Positions 36,437-46,209 of a stretch of 64,000 nucleotides of DNA are shown here, piece after piece. Source of the stretch: Paenibacillus sp. N3.4 (GTDB taxonomy: Bacteria; Bacillota; Bacilli; Paenibacillales; NBRC-103111). The stretch lies in the NCBI RefSeq assembly GCF_008017805.1, contig NZ_VRTT01000003.1:102549-166548 (forward strand), given 5' to 3'. Each line of letters begins with the position of its first letter. Position 1 is the stretch's first letter. A model generated the notes under the pieces. That model was not told where the DNA came from, did not search any database, and saw only the letters and a program-made list of their open reading frames with translations. A program made the translations under genes and the position numbers.

Positions 36437-37504
36437 TTACTTAAAGAATAAAAAGTGGGTAGCAAGCGGTCTAAGCTTACCATCCGATGGACGATTAATG
36501 ACGCTGCCATTCATGACTAAGGTGGAAGAGCCTCCACCATCAAGGTTATACGCATCTACAACACCTAGTTGCTGCAGCTTATCTTGCAGTTCAGCAAGGG
36601 TTGCTCCGGAATTTCCACTCTCATCGTAACCGTCTGTGACAATAAACAATAATTGATCATGTTTGTAGTTAGCCATAATCGTTCGCGCTGCTCTTGCCGG
36701 TGAACTCTGCCACTGATACGGTATGGACATCTTGCTGCCATTCTTCAATAGGACAGGAACAAAAGTGGAACCCATTAAGGGATTCAGCTTATCAAGCTCT
36801 GACTGAGAGCTGAACTTGCCGCCAATCAGCTTACGGTCTTTGTTCAAACCAATGAAAGTCGTATCATTATTGGTGGGAAAGAAACCATTCACATATTTTC
36901 CGTTCATAATCGTCGTATCGAGTGGATATCGCTTGCCCTTATTGTCATCGGCAAAGCCGCCTGCATTCACGCCGGCTACAGCGCCATAACGCGCTGCAGC
37001 ATCTAAAGTGGATTCGCTCGAGCCTATTTTATCTTTACCGAGTACCAGCTTTATCGCTTTGTCACTTTTCAGGTTTACTTTAAGAGCATATCCTTTGTAG
37101 TTGCTTTCATTCAATGAAAATAATTTTAAATCAATATTGCCGGAAGAGGCAGTTTTAATAGGGCTTCCAAGCTTAGCTGTAATGCGCGCATCATAGATCA
37201 TGCTTGGTTTCGCAGCTTGCGCCGCGGTGTTCTGGAGCAGTGCTGTGACCTGTGCGGTACTCTTCTCATATAAATCGAAGTATTGCTGAATGATGGACTT
37301 GGTCTGAATGGCATCACTATTTGCTTTGGTTAGTTTGGCGTTCAGCAGCGTGGTATCTTGTTGAAATGAAATGGGCACTGAAGCCTCAGTCGTCCAAGGC
37401 GCAATATGTACATTGGCCGTTACGAACAGCAGCCAAATGAGCATCCCCAGAAAGGGAGCACAGGCCAGTAAAAAGACGCGATTGATTTGTTGAATAGCTG
37501 TCAT
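36437..37504 (-). CDS. Phosphodiester glycosidase (NAGPA/DUF2233) family protein
   Basis: 355 residues: an N-terminal membrane anchor (~10-29), a short helical linker and a C-terminal NAGPA-type domain. The signature parts are GVNAGGFAD and NLDGGGSSTLVMNG. The family includes the GlcNAc-1-phosphodiester alpha-N-acetylglucosaminidase and exopolysaccharide-related proteins such as YveB-like enzymes; exact substrate unknown. It is expected to act outside the membrane. Its ATG overlaps the stop of the preceding minus-strand gene (TAATG), so the two form a pair. Confidence 0.85.
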   Translation of the reverse strand: MTAIQQINRVFLLACAPFLGMLIWLLFVTANVHIAPWTTEASVPISFQQDTTLLNAKLTKANSDAIQTKSIIQQYFDLYEKSTAQVTALLQNTAAQAAKPSMIYDARITAKLGSPIKTASSGNIDLKLFSLNESNYKGYALKVNLKSDKAIKLVLGKDKIGSSESTLDAAARYGAVAGVNAGGFADDNKGKRYPLDTTIMNGKYVNGFFPTNNDTTFIGLNKDRKLIGGKFSSQSELDKLNPLMGSTFVPVLLKNGSKMSIPYQWQSSPARAARTIMANYKHDQLLFIVTDGYDESGNSGATLAELQDKLQQLGVVDAYNLDGGGSSTLVMNGSVINRPSDGKLRPLATHFLFFK

Positions 37505-37935
37505 TACTTTAACACATCCAAATTCTTTTGCAGCTCATCCAACTTTTTCTTGACATCGGCAAGCTGCGTATAGAGCTGATTGCTATTATCCGTTTTGCTG
37601 TTGGCGCTATCCTTCGTAAATGCCAGCAATTCGTTGAGCGAATCGACTTTGGTCTGAAGAGCTTTCATGTCGGTTGTGACACTGTCTTTCAATTGCGTTA
37701 CTTGCTTTTGATAATCCTGTTGAATGACTTGCAGTTGTTGCTGGGTTTGCTGTGCGATATCGGTTGCTATTTCTTGTTTCAAATGCTCAGTGTACAACAT
37801 TGCCGCTGTCACTCCGATTGCGATCAGCATGACCCAACCCACAAACAAGATCACATACGTCTTCTTCCTTACCTTGGCAGTCTTCGAAGTCCGAGGGAAA
37901 GAATTCGCAGTCGTCGTCTCAATGGGCATGTTCAT
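37504..37935 (-). CDS. Membrane-anchored coiled-coil protein
   Basis: 143 residues: a polar start, one membrane helix (~24-45) and then a long coiled coil (Gln/Lys/Asp-rich heptads, to the end). Family not recognised. ATG 37935 has AGAGGTG 6 bases upstream; GTG 37944 overlaps that site. Coupled to the glycosidase downstream, perhaps as a scaffold or partner (inference). Confidence 0.75.
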   Translation of the reverse strand: MNMPIETTTANSFPRTSKTAKVRKKTYVILFVGWVMLIAIGVTAAMLYTEHLKQEIATDIAQQTQQQLQVIQQDYQKQVTQLKDSVTTDMKALQTKVDSLNELLAFTKDSANSKTDNSNQLYTQLADVKKKLDELQKNLDVLK

Positions 37936-37987
37936 GAAAATCACCTCTGTCTATTAGTATAGCATATTCCATATTTTTTACAGTCAT

Positions 37988-39616
37988 TTAGATAGAATTC
38001 GCTGTTTTTCGATATTCATTGGGGGAGATGCCTTCTTGCTTCTTGAAAACTTTGCTGAAATATTTCTCATCCTGATATCCGACCATTTCTGCGACTTGAG
38101 AAATGCGAAGATGAGGATTGCGGAGCAGAACCTTTGCTTTGTTCATGCGAATTTGCCCTAAATAGTCGGACAGATTGACCTCGAACTCCTGTTTGAACTT
38201 TCGCGAAATATATTCACGGCTCAAATAAAACCGATTGGCAATATCTTGAAGCGTGATATCTTCGTGATAGTTTTTTTCTAAGTAAGCAGAAATTTCGAAA
38301 ATAACATTTTTATCCTTCTGTTGATGCTCCAGCAAACGTTTAGACAAGTGGAGCATACTCCTAGTGAGTTCCTGCTGCCAAAGTGACAGAGAAAGGATGC
38401 CGTACTCGTCCAGCGGAACGATTAAACTGGAAGGTTCATCAAGCAGCATTTGTTTAATCTCTTCCTCACTTTTGTTGGAGAAGAACTGCTGCACCCAACG
38501 GCGTTTCATCACACTATACTCTCTCCACCAATGGTCGAGCTGTTCCAAGGTGATGGATTCGCTTTGTTTAACCGCATCAATCCACTGTTTAACAGCTTCT
38601 TGAATCTTATCCATGCTGCCGCTGCGGATAGCCAGATGAATCTGCTCTTCATAACGGCTGAACGTAAGAACCAGCTGCGATGATGAAATTGGTTTCTGAT
38701 TTCTGTGTATCCAAGTATCTTTGGCTAACAAATTTCGCTGTCTAAGGGCGTTCCTAGCTTCTTGATAAGAAACAGGCAAATCCATAGGAAAAAGATGAGA
38801 GCTACCGATGCCAAAATCAACACGACTTCGCAGCGTAGTACGCATTCCTTCATTAATTTTCGTAAGAAGCGCCTCTGCTCCAGGCTGATCTTTCCATAGA
38901 AGCAGCACAATCTCATTATCGCTGTTCCAATGACGGAAGGCGTAACCGCGCTGATCGCTAATGAGAAACTCATTACAAATATTAATGAGGGAAAATAGCA
39001 GAAGATCCAGATTATGACTGAATTTGTTTTTCAAGCTGCGTTCCATCGTATCCATGGAAAGGATAGCAACGCGGCATTCATTCACTTGCCTGGACAGACC
39101 CAATTCTCTCTCCATCTGCTCAGCTGAATAATCATAGGCGGACGGTTCAGCGATGAGGTTAGAAAGCAACTTGTCCCAATAAACAGGTTTTATTTGGTTC
39201 ATTTCCATATTCAGCTCACGATTGGTTTGGCGTGTTTCTTCGTCCTTGTTCCAAGCCTGAATCGCTTTATCCAGTGCTTCATTTAATTGATCGGGATCAA
39301 CGGGCTTCAGGATATAGTCGGTTCCTCCGAACTTCAAAGTATGGCGGAGCAGCGAGAAGTCGTCATGTCCGCTGATGACGATTGTTTTCGTATCCGGGGC
39401 ATGGGTTTGCAGCCATTCCAATAATTTAACGCCATTCATAATGGGCATCATCATATCGGTCATTATAATAGCCGGATGCTCTTGTTGAATGGCCTTAATC
39501 GCTTCCTCACCGTCTTGAGCCTCCAAAATCGTGCTGATACCAAACTGCTGCCAGTTAACAAGTAGACGTATGGCATCCCTCACATGTTTCTCATCATCGA
39601 CAATTAATACTTTCAT
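37988..39616 (-). CDS. YesN-type response regulator (receiver plus AraC domain)
   Basis: 542 residues: receiver domain with Asp54 in MTDMMMP, a long middle part, and a C-terminal AraC-type double HTH (DIANRFYLSREYISRKFKQE, then ISQVAEMVGYQDEKYFSKVFKK). The start overlaps the end of the sensor kinase by four bases (ATGA). With the kinase and the divergent ABC transporter it forms a sugar-uptake control module common in Paenibacillus. Confidence 0.92.
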   Translation of the reverse strand: MKVLIVDDEKHVRDAIRLLVNWQQFGISTILEAQDGEEAIKAIQQEHPAIIMTDMMMPIMNGVKLLEWLQTHAPDTKTIVISGHDDFSLLRHTLKFGGTDYILKPVDPDQLNEALDKAIQAWNKDEETRQTNRELNMEMNQIKPVYWDKLLSNLIAEPSAYDYSAEQMERELGLSRQVNECRVAILSMDTMERSLKNKFSHNLDLLLFSLINICNEFLISDQRGYAFRHWNSDNEIVLLLWKDQPGAEALLTKINEGMRTTLRSRVDFGIGSSHLFPMDLPVSYQEARNALRQRNLLAKDTWIHRNQKPISSSQLVLTFSRYEEQIHLAIRSGSMDKIQEAVKQWIDAVKQSESITLEQLDHWWREYSVMKRRWVQQFFSNKSEEEIKQMLLDEPSSLIVPLDEYGILSLSLWQQELTRSMLHLSKRLLEHQQKDKNVIFEISAYLEKNYHEDITLQDIANRFYLSREYISRKFKQEFEVNLSDYLGQIRMNKAKVLLRNPHLRISQVAEMVGYQDEKYFSKVFKKQEGISPNEYRKTANSI

Positions 39617-41436
39617 TCGTTGGTTCCCTTCTCCATAGGAATGTGAATCACAATTCGCAGTCCGTGTGGGTTGGCATGTTCGAGCTCTAATGTTGCCTGA
39701 TCTGTGAAATATAATTGTACGCGGGTAAGAACATTACTGAGCCCAATGCAGCCATGATCCGATATAGAGGGAGCATGCAGACGTCCTCTGACTTCTCGCA
39801 TACGCTCCTCTGTTAGCCCAATTCCGTTATCTTCTATCTCGAGAATTAAAAAGGGCTGACCGCCCTCTATAATTTTCGTCGCGCGAAGATGGAGTAAGCC
39901 CGTCGATAGGCTAGGTTTAAAGCCATGTTTAAAATAATTTTCGACAAGCGGCTGAAGAATCATTTTTGGTATGGAGACGGACTTCGTGCTAGCCTCGATA
40001 TCATAGATGATCTCGAATTGGTGCTCAAATCGCTGTTTTTGCAGCTCCAGATACGCTTTAATGTGATCGATTTCTTTGCTTAAAGGGACAACGGACTCGT
40101 TCGTATTCATGCTGTAATGCATCATTTTGGCAAGAGATGAAATCAATCCATAGATTTTCGGCGCATCATGCTGCAAGGCTAGTGTACCAATGGATTGTAG
40201 TGCATTATTCAAGAAGTGCGGATTAATTTGAGCTTGCAGGGCCATGAGTTGATTGGATTTATTCGCAAGCTCTAAGCGGTACTCGCGCATCACCATTTGA
40301 TTGAGATCCTGCATAAGACTATGAAACCGATTGGCAAGAATGCCCATTTCATCCGTTCGGGCGAGCTCAATATCAGCATTCTTCTGTCCGGCTTGAATTT
40401 GACCAGTCTGAATGCGAGTGATGTAACGAATGAGTTGTTTAATTGGCGCTGTAAAACGAATACTGATATATACGGTTCCGGCAATGACGATGAGAAGAAA
40501 AAGAGTCAAGACAAAAGAGTTAATCAATGTTAATTGACGAGCATTTTTGGTTAATTGTTCATAGGGCAGACGTTTGACAATCGTCCAATTCACATAGTCG
40601 GTTTGCATTTTGGCATAAACATTCATTCCCGCGTAATCGCCTTTGGTCCACTCGTAGTTCCCGTCAGTCAGGCTGTGTATAGCTTCATCGCCCCAGTTGT
40701 CTTGAAGTGGTTGACCCCATTTGGCTGCGTCAGGACCAAAAACGATATGACCATTTTCATCCAATATATATAGTTCTTCTTGATCATGTGTATACAAGCT
40801 TTGCGAAATGGCCGAAATAAGATCGAGCTGCAAGTCGATGATCAGTTCACCAATAGATGTGTTATTGGGTGAGTACATAATTTTGCGATGCATAGATAGG
40901 ACAGGTGTAGGTGCAGAATAAACATTAAGCGGGAAGCCATAGCTGGAACTTTGATGGGTTGTTTCGAAATAAACGGTTTTGTGATCAGGAAAAGGATATA
41001 GACGTTCATATTTGCCGATCCTACTCGGTGGCGTAAAGTCATTCACCGTTAAAAAAGAAAGGTTGCTGACGTTTGAATAAAGGTAAATTTGTTTAATTTC
41101 CTTAACGGAATGAGACATGACCTGAAGGCCATTGTAAATCACTCTCTCATTGATGTAATCAATATCCTTCTCCCTTTGCAAAATATCGTATAGTTGTCCG
41201 GTTTCACTCAGATGCTGCCCTGTATAAATGGTCAAGGAGGTCTGAACAACGCTATTCAAGTAATTGAGTAAATTCGTTTTGGCCTGAGAAATGAGTGCTG
41301 TGTTGTTCGTAATGGTGTCTTCCGTCACTCTTTGTTTCGTGAAATAATAAGAAACCACTATAGAAGTAATAAAAGGAACCAATGTTGCAACAAGTAGAAA
41401 GAGAATTAATTTATTGCGCATGCTATTGCGGATCAA
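39613..41436 (-). CDS. YesM-type sensor histidine kinase
   Basis: 607 residues: an N-terminal helix (~12-32), a Cache-like extracellular domain of about 250 residues, a second helix (~300-325), HAMP, a His_kinase domain with the accepting His in NPHFLNNAL, and an ATPase domain. The start TTG 41436 is the longest; ATG 41421 is in frame and neither has a clear ribosome site. It is divergent from the ABC transporter and probably senses the transported sugar or its binding protein. Confidence 0.9.
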   Translation of the reverse strand: MIRNSMRNKLILFLLVATLVPFITSIVVSYYFTKQRVTEDTITNNTALISQAKTNLLNYLNSVVQTSLTIYTGQHLSETGQLYDILQREKDIDYINERVIYNGLQVMSHSVKEIKQIYLYSNVSNLSFLTVNDFTPPSRIGKYERLYPFPDHKTVYFETTHQSSSYGFPLNVYSAPTPVLSMHRKIMYSPNNTSIGELIIDLQLDLISAISQSLYTHDQEELYILDENGHIVFGPDAAKWGQPLQDNWGDEAIHSLTDGNYEWTKGDYAGMNVYAKMQTDYVNWTIVKRLPYEQLTKNARQLTLINSFVLTLFLLIVIAGTVYISIRFTAPIKQLIRYITRIQTGQIQAGQKNADIELARTDEMGILANRFHSLMQDLNQMVMREYRLELANKSNQLMALQAQINPHFLNNALQSIGTLALQHDAPKIYGLISSLAKMMHYSMNTNESVVPLSKEIDHIKAYLELQKQRFEHQFEIIYDIEASTKSVSIPKMILQPLVENYFKHGFKPSLSTGLLHLRATKIIEGGQPFLILEIEDNGIGLTEERMREVRGRLHAPSISDHGCIGLSNVLTRVQLYFTDQATLELEHANPHGLRIVIHIPMEKGTNE

Positions 41437-41594
41437 GCTACATCAACTCGGTTTCCTATTAGTTTTTCCCCTACATTGTAGCAGGAGAGGTCAACAAATT
41501 CCACCTAATGGGTCACGATATTCAGTGTTTCATAAGCAATAAGAGATTTATACTAAATAAAATCAGTTACATATTCGTAAGGGGGAATATTCCC

Positions 41595-42479
41595 ATGAAA
41601 ACAAACAAAGGGATCTCAGGCGTTATGCAGCAATGGGTCTTCGTTGGCCCTGCACTTATCTTCTTTACCCTGATCGTCCTCATTCCTTTTTTCATGAGCA
41701 TTTATTATTCATTTACTGAATGGAACGGCGTTACCACAAACGTAAAGTTCAATGGATTGGATAATTTCAAACACATTTTATTTGAAGACCAAGATTACCG
41801 GAATGCATTCTGGTTCACAACTCGTATGACCGTTACAAACGTCATACTTACCAATTTAGTTGGTTTTTTACTTGCCTTACTGCTGACGCAAGCTTTGAAA
41901 AGCCGCAATGTGCTGCGTACGATCTTTTTCATGCCCAATGTAATTGGCGGGCTGTTGCTTGGTTTCATCTGGCAGTTCATTTTTGTTAAAGGCTTTGCTA
42001 CATTGGGGAGCCTGACGCATATTGGTTTCTTCGAGCTTCCATGGCTAGGGGATGCGACTACCTCATTCTGGGCGATCGTGATCGTTAGTGTGTGGCAAGG
42101 CGCCGGATATCTCATGATTATCTATATTGCGGCCTTGTCTAATGTTCCTAAGGATATGATAGAAGCTGCTTATATTGACGGTGCAAGCCGTACGCAAGTG
42201 CTGCGAAGCATTATTATTCCACTCATTATGCCGGCTGTTACGGTTTGTCTTTTCCTAACCATTTCTTGGTCATTCAAAATGTTTGACTTGAACTTCTCCT
42301 TAACTCGCGGAGGCCCTTTCAACTCCACAGAATCGCTTGCTATTAACATTTATCAAGAAGCGTTCCGCAACAATCGTTATGGTCTGGGAACAGCGAAAGC
42401 ATTTATCTTCTTTATTGTCGTTGCCATTATTTCGACCATCCAAGTCATGTACACGAAACGCAAGGAGGTTGAAGTCTAA
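41595..42479 (+). CDS. Sugar ABC transporter permease (MalF/LplB-like)
   Basis: 294-residue inner-membrane permease with six helices and the EAA loop EAAYIDGASRTQVLRSIIIP that contacts the ATPase. ATG 41595 has AAGGGGGA 8 bases upstream. The second permease overlaps by one base (TAATG). No ATPase gene is present, so a shared MsmX-type ATPase encoded elsewhere is likely. Confidence 0.93.
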   Translation: MKTNKGISGVMQQWVFVGPALIFFTLIVLIPFFMSIYYSFTEWNGVTTNVKFNGLDNFKHILFEDQDYRNAFWFTTRMTVTNVILTNLVGFLLALLLTQALKSRNVLRTIFFMPNVIGGLLLGFIWQFIFVKGFATLGSLTHIGFFELPWLGDATTSFWAIVIVSVWQGAGYLMIIYIAALSNVPKDMIEAAYIDGASRTQVLRSIIIPLIMPAVTVCLFLTISWSFKMFDLNFSLTRGGPFNSTESLAINIYQEAFRNNRYGLGTAKAFIFFIVVAIISTIQVMYTKRKEVEV

Positions 42480-43315
42480 TGGAAACCGCCAAAAAATATA
42501 CAGCACGTTTGTTTACGCTAGAAGTACTAGGTATCGTGATAGCACTTTTATTCCTGGTTCCATTTTATTTCGTTGTCGTTAACTCGCTCAAGACATTCCC
42601 GGAACTTGCCGCTAATACGGCTAAGTTGCCGAAAGCCTTATACTTGGAAAACTATACGAAAGTATGGACGATCATGAAGTTCCCTACGGCTTTTATGAAC
42701 TCTTTGATCATAACCATTCTTAGTAATCTTGGACTTGTGATCATCAGCTCAATGGCTTCTTACCGAATGGTGCGCAAAGCAAGTAAATTCAATAATCTCG
42801 TCTTTCTTGCATTCGTTGCTGCCATGGTTATTCCTTTTCAATCGATAATGATTCCGTTGGTGCGTGTTGCGAGCCAAGTCGGACTCATGGACAGCAAGCT
42901 GGGTCTCGTCGTTTGTTATTTCGGATTCGGAGTTTCACTGAATGTTTTCTTGTATCACGGATTTATCAAGTCGATTCCGCTTGAAATTGAAGAATCGGCG
43001 ACGGTAGACGGTTGTTCACCTTATGGTGTGTTCTGGAGAATCGTTTTCCCGCTTCTTAAGCCGATGTCAACAACGATTATTATTCTGAACAGCTTGTGGA
43101 TATGGAACGATTACTTGCTGCCTTCTCTAGTCTTAAATAATCCGGATCTAAGAACAATTCCGCTTGCTACATTTTCATTCTTTGGCCAATATACGAAACA
43201 GTGGGATCTAGCTCTTGCTGGCTTAACACTTGGGGTATTGCCGATCGTGCTTTTCTTCTTGGCCATGCAAAGGCATATTGTGGAAGGAATTACAGCAGGT
43301 TCAGTAAAAGGTTAA
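42479..43315 (+). CDS. Sugar ABC transporter permease (MalG-like)
   Basis: 278-residue partner permease of the CUT1 family with six helices and the EAA loop EESATVDGCSPYGVFWRIVFP. It forms a heterodimer with the preceding permease. The binding protein gene follows after 172 bases, in which only a weak promoter-like TTTACA/TAACAA pair is seen. Confidence 0.93.
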   Translation: METAKKYTARLFTLEVLGIVIALLFLVPFYFVVVNSLKTFPELAANTAKLPKALYLENYTKVWTIMKFPTAFMNSLIITILSNLGLVIISSMASYRMVRKASKFNNLVFLAFVAAMVIPFQSIMIPLVRVASQVGLMDSKLGLVVCYFGFGVSLNVFLYHGFIKSIPLEIEESATVDGCSPYGVFWRIVFPLLKPMSTTIIILNSLWIWNDYLLPSLVLNNPDLRTIPLATFSFFGQYTKQWDLALAGLTLGVLPIVLFFLAMQRHIVEGITAGSVKG

Positions 43316-43487
43316 CAAAATTTCTAATATGTTCAAGATATTCCACTTTTATGTTCAATATTATCTGTGTTCCAGTAAGAAGTAAGTGTTTACAATAAAG
43401 GTATAAGCTGATAACAAACAAGCAAATTCAACATGTTCGTTGTCAGAGCAAGCAATAGATGTTGATAAAAAGGGAGGCTTTACTTTT

Positions 43488-44804
43488 ATGAAAAAAATGA
43501 CGATGATCAGTATGGCTGCTGTGCTTACTTTATCGATGGTAGCAGCAGGGTGCGCTAAAAAAGACAATACAGCAAGTCCGGCTCCGGCAGCTTCAACTGG
43601 AACAACAGCAGCACCTGCTGCTGGTAAGCCAGTTACCATTAAAATGTTTCAATTTAAAGTAGAGATCGCAGATCAATTAGGGAAATTGGTGGCGGAATAC
43701 CAAAAATTGAATCCAAACGTGAAAATTCAAGTGGACACCGTTGGCGGTGGCGCGGATTACGGCGCAGCATTACTGGCGAAGTTTAACTCGGGCGACAAAC
43801 CGGATATTTTCAACAATGGCGGTTTCTCGGATCTGGATAAATGGATCGACAACTTGGAAGATCTATCCGATCAACCATGGGTAAAAGATCTTGTAGCGGT
43901 TTCCAAAGAGCCAATGACCAAAAATGGTAAATTGTATGGCCAACCGTTGAACTTGGAAGGTTACGGTTTCATTTACAATAAAGATTTGTTTACTAAAGCA
44001 GGCATTACTGAGCTGCCAAAAACGTACTCACAGCTTGAAGCAGCAGCAAAAAAACTGCAAGATAGCGGTGTTACTCCTTTCGAAACAGGATATGGAGAAT
44101 GGTGGGTGCTTGGCAACCATTTCGTCAACTTGCCGTTCGCTTACCAACCAGATCCAAATGCGTTCATTGATGGTTTGAACAAAGGAACTGCGAAAATTCC
44201 GGGTAACGAAGTATTTAACAAATGGGCCAATCTATTTGATCTACAGTTGAAATACGGCAACAAAAACCCGCTGCAAACAGACTACAATACGCAAGTAACT
44301 GACTTTGCAACAGGTAAAGCGGCTATGACACAACAAGGTAACTGGACGCAAGTACAAATCTCCAAGACAAATCCAGATATCAAAATCGGTTTCTTGCCAA
44401 TGCCTATTAGCGATGATGCCACTGCAAATGACAAACTTTTCGTTGGCGTACCGAATAACTGGGTTATCAACAAAAACTCTGCTGTGAAAGATGAAGCGAA
44501 GAAATTCCTGAACTGGATGGTAAGTTCAGATATCGGTAAGAAATATATCACAGAAGAATTCAAATTCATCCCAGCGTTCACTACGATTCCTGCTGATGAA
44601 AAAGTACTTGGACCGTTAGCTGCTGATATTATCAAATACAGCAAAGACAACAAAACATTGAGCTGGAACTGGTTTAAATTCCCAGGTGGCGAAGCTTCCA
44701 GTAAAAAATTCGGTGACATTATGCAAGGTTATGTTGCGAAAAAGTATACGAAGGACCAAATGCTGGATGAATTCCAGAAAACGTGGGATAGCCTTAAGAA
44801 GTAA
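43488..44804 (+). CDS. Sugar-binding lipoprotein of the ABC transporter
   Basis: 438-residue extracellular solute-binding protein, family 1. The signal peptide ends in the lipobox MVAAGC (Cys22), followed by an Ala/Pro/Thr linker. ATG 43488 has AGGGAGG 10 bases upstream. Ligand is probably an oligosaccharide or sugar but cannot be told. A terminator follows, closing the operon. Confidence 0.93.
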   Translation: MKKMTMISMAAVLTLSMVAAGCAKKDNTASPAPAASTGTTAAPAAGKPVTIKMFQFKVEIADQLGKLVAEYQKLNPNVKIQVDTVGGGADYGAALLAKFNSGDKPDIFNNGGFSDLDKWIDNLEDLSDQPWVKDLVAVSKEPMTKNGKLYGQPLNLEGYGFIYNKDLFTKAGITELPKTYSQLEAAAKKLQDSGVTPFETGYGEWWVLGNHFVNLPFAYQPDPNAFIDGLNKGTAKIPGNEVFNKWANLFDLQLKYGNKNPLQTDYNTQVTDFATGKAAMTQQGNWTQVQISKTNPDIKIGFLPMPISDDATANDKLFVGVPNNWVINKNSAVKDEAKKFLNWMVSSDIGKKYITEEFKFIPAFTTIPADEKVLGPLAADIIKYSKDNKTLSWNWFKFPGGEASSKKFGDIMQGYVAKKYTKDQMLDEFQKTWDSLKK

Positions 44805-44823
44805 CTCCCTAATCAGCTGTAAC

Positions 44824-44854
44824 AAAGCCTCAGCGTCAATGCTGAGGCTTTTTG
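44824..44854 (+). terminator. Intrinsic terminator after the sugar-binding protein gene
   Basis: AAAGCCTCAGC pairs perfectly with GCTGAGGCTTT around 6 bases, followed by T. Confidence 0.92.
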
Positions 44855-44860
44855 CCGTTT

Positions 44861-44882
44861 AACAGGATAGGAATAGCCTGTT
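44861..44882. repeat. Inverted repeat before the MFS gene
   Basis: AACAGG-N10-CCTGTT just upstream of the MFS transporter start. It overlaps a possible -10 (TACAAT 44882-44887), so it could be an operator. Confidence 0.35.
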
Positions 44883-44909
44883 ACAATGAAGAAAGACTGG
44901 AGGGCTAAG

Positions 44910-46139
44910 ATGAAAACAGGTATCAGGACTTGGCTGCAAAGTAAAAAAAATGCGCTTCCACGAGAGAAGCAGCTATCCCGTGAAGCAATTATTTCATTAA
45001 TTATTCATTCTACCTTTCAGTTTGGCGCTTCCATGTCGGGGGTATTTTTAAACTTATATTTATGGCGTCTGACACACAGTGTCGCTGTAAATGGGATTTA
45101 CAGTATGATTGTTTACATATTAACTCCGATTGGCTTTGCTATTGGCGGTTTGATGATTAAGAAGAAAGATCGGATGGTCTCATATAGACTAGGGATTATG
45201 CTGGTTGGTCTATTTTATTTGAGCGTTATTATCGCCCAAGAAAGATTGGTCGAATATTATTTCCTTTTTGCCATCTTCAACGGACTTGCAGCCGCCTTCT
45301 ATTGGGTCGGTTATTTAACGTTGATGTATGACGTTTCCACAGAGCAAAATCGGATTCGGTATTTGGCATTTAATATGATCTTTTTCACTGCGGCAACGTT
45401 AGCGGGACCTGCTTTGGCAGGGTTCATTATTCGTTTGCAAGAGGGACTTCGCGGATATACGATCGTCTTTTCCATTGCTTTCTGTATGTTTTTGCTAGCT
45501 GCTATCATTTCATTGAAAATCAAGGCTTCAAGTGGCCATCACAAAGTATACTACTTGAAATTAACCGGTCTTCTCATGAAGAAAGAACGCGATTGGTTGA
45601 AAGCGCTTTTTGGTTTTTTGGGGATCGGATTGCTTCAGGGGACGATGTTGTTTTTGCCTAACATCCTTTTATTTAAGGTCATGCCCCGAGAAGATATCGT
45701 CGGTTATTTGGGCGTTCTGTACTCCAGTTTAAGCATCGTGACAGGTATTTTTATATCCAAATATGCGGACTCCAGCAAAGCCAGAAAATATTTGGCCTTC
45801 TCGACGCTTGGTTATTTAGTCGGTGTGTCTCTCTTATTAGGGAGCATTAATGTATGGTCTGTTGTAGGTTTTATGATTCTGTACTCGATCTTTTCACCTC
45901 TACAAGGGAATACGATGACCGGCTATTATTATGGACTCATTTCCAAGCTGCCGTTAAAAGGAGAACTGAAAGTAGAGAGCGTTGTTGTCAGAGAGTTTTT
46001 TCTAAACGTGGGAAGGATTATTTCTATTATTTGTTTAATTACGTTTGGGAGTGATTTAGACGGTGGATGGATTCCTTGGATTCTAATGTCGGCTTCCTTG
46101 ACACAGATCGCTTTAGTATGGTCCGTCAAGAATAAGTAA
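44910..46139 (+). CDS. MFS transporter
   Basis: 409-residue protein with about twelve membrane helices, major facilitator type. The substrate is not evident. ATG 44910 has GGAGGG 5 bases upstream; ATG 44886 is in frame. It follows a terminator, so it is a separate unit; the TrxB-like gene follows after 70 bases. Confidence 0.85.
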   Translation: MKTGIRTWLQSKKNALPREKQLSREAIISLIIHSTFQFGASMSGVFLNLYLWRLTHSVAVNGIYSMIVYILTPIGFAIGGLMIKKKDRMVSYRLGIMLVGLFYLSVIIAQERLVEYYFLFAIFNGLAAAFYWVGYLTLMYDVSTEQNRIRYLAFNMIFFTAATLAGPALAGFIIRLQEGLRGYTIVFSIAFCMFLLAAIISLKIKASSGHHKVYYLKLTGLLMKKERDWLKALFGFLGIGLLQGTMLFLPNILLFKVMPREDIVGYLGVLYSSLSIVTGIFISKYADSSKARKYLAFSTLGYLVGVSLLLGSINVWSVVGFMILYSIFSPLQGNTMTGYYYGLISKLPLKGELKVESVVVREFFLNVGRIISIICLITFGSDLDGGWIPWILMSASLTQIALVWSVKNK

Positions 46140-46209
46140 TATGAGCATGAATGAGCAATAACCCGGTTATCCTAGGAAGAGGATCTTAGGAAAAGAGGGC
46201 CAAAAGCAA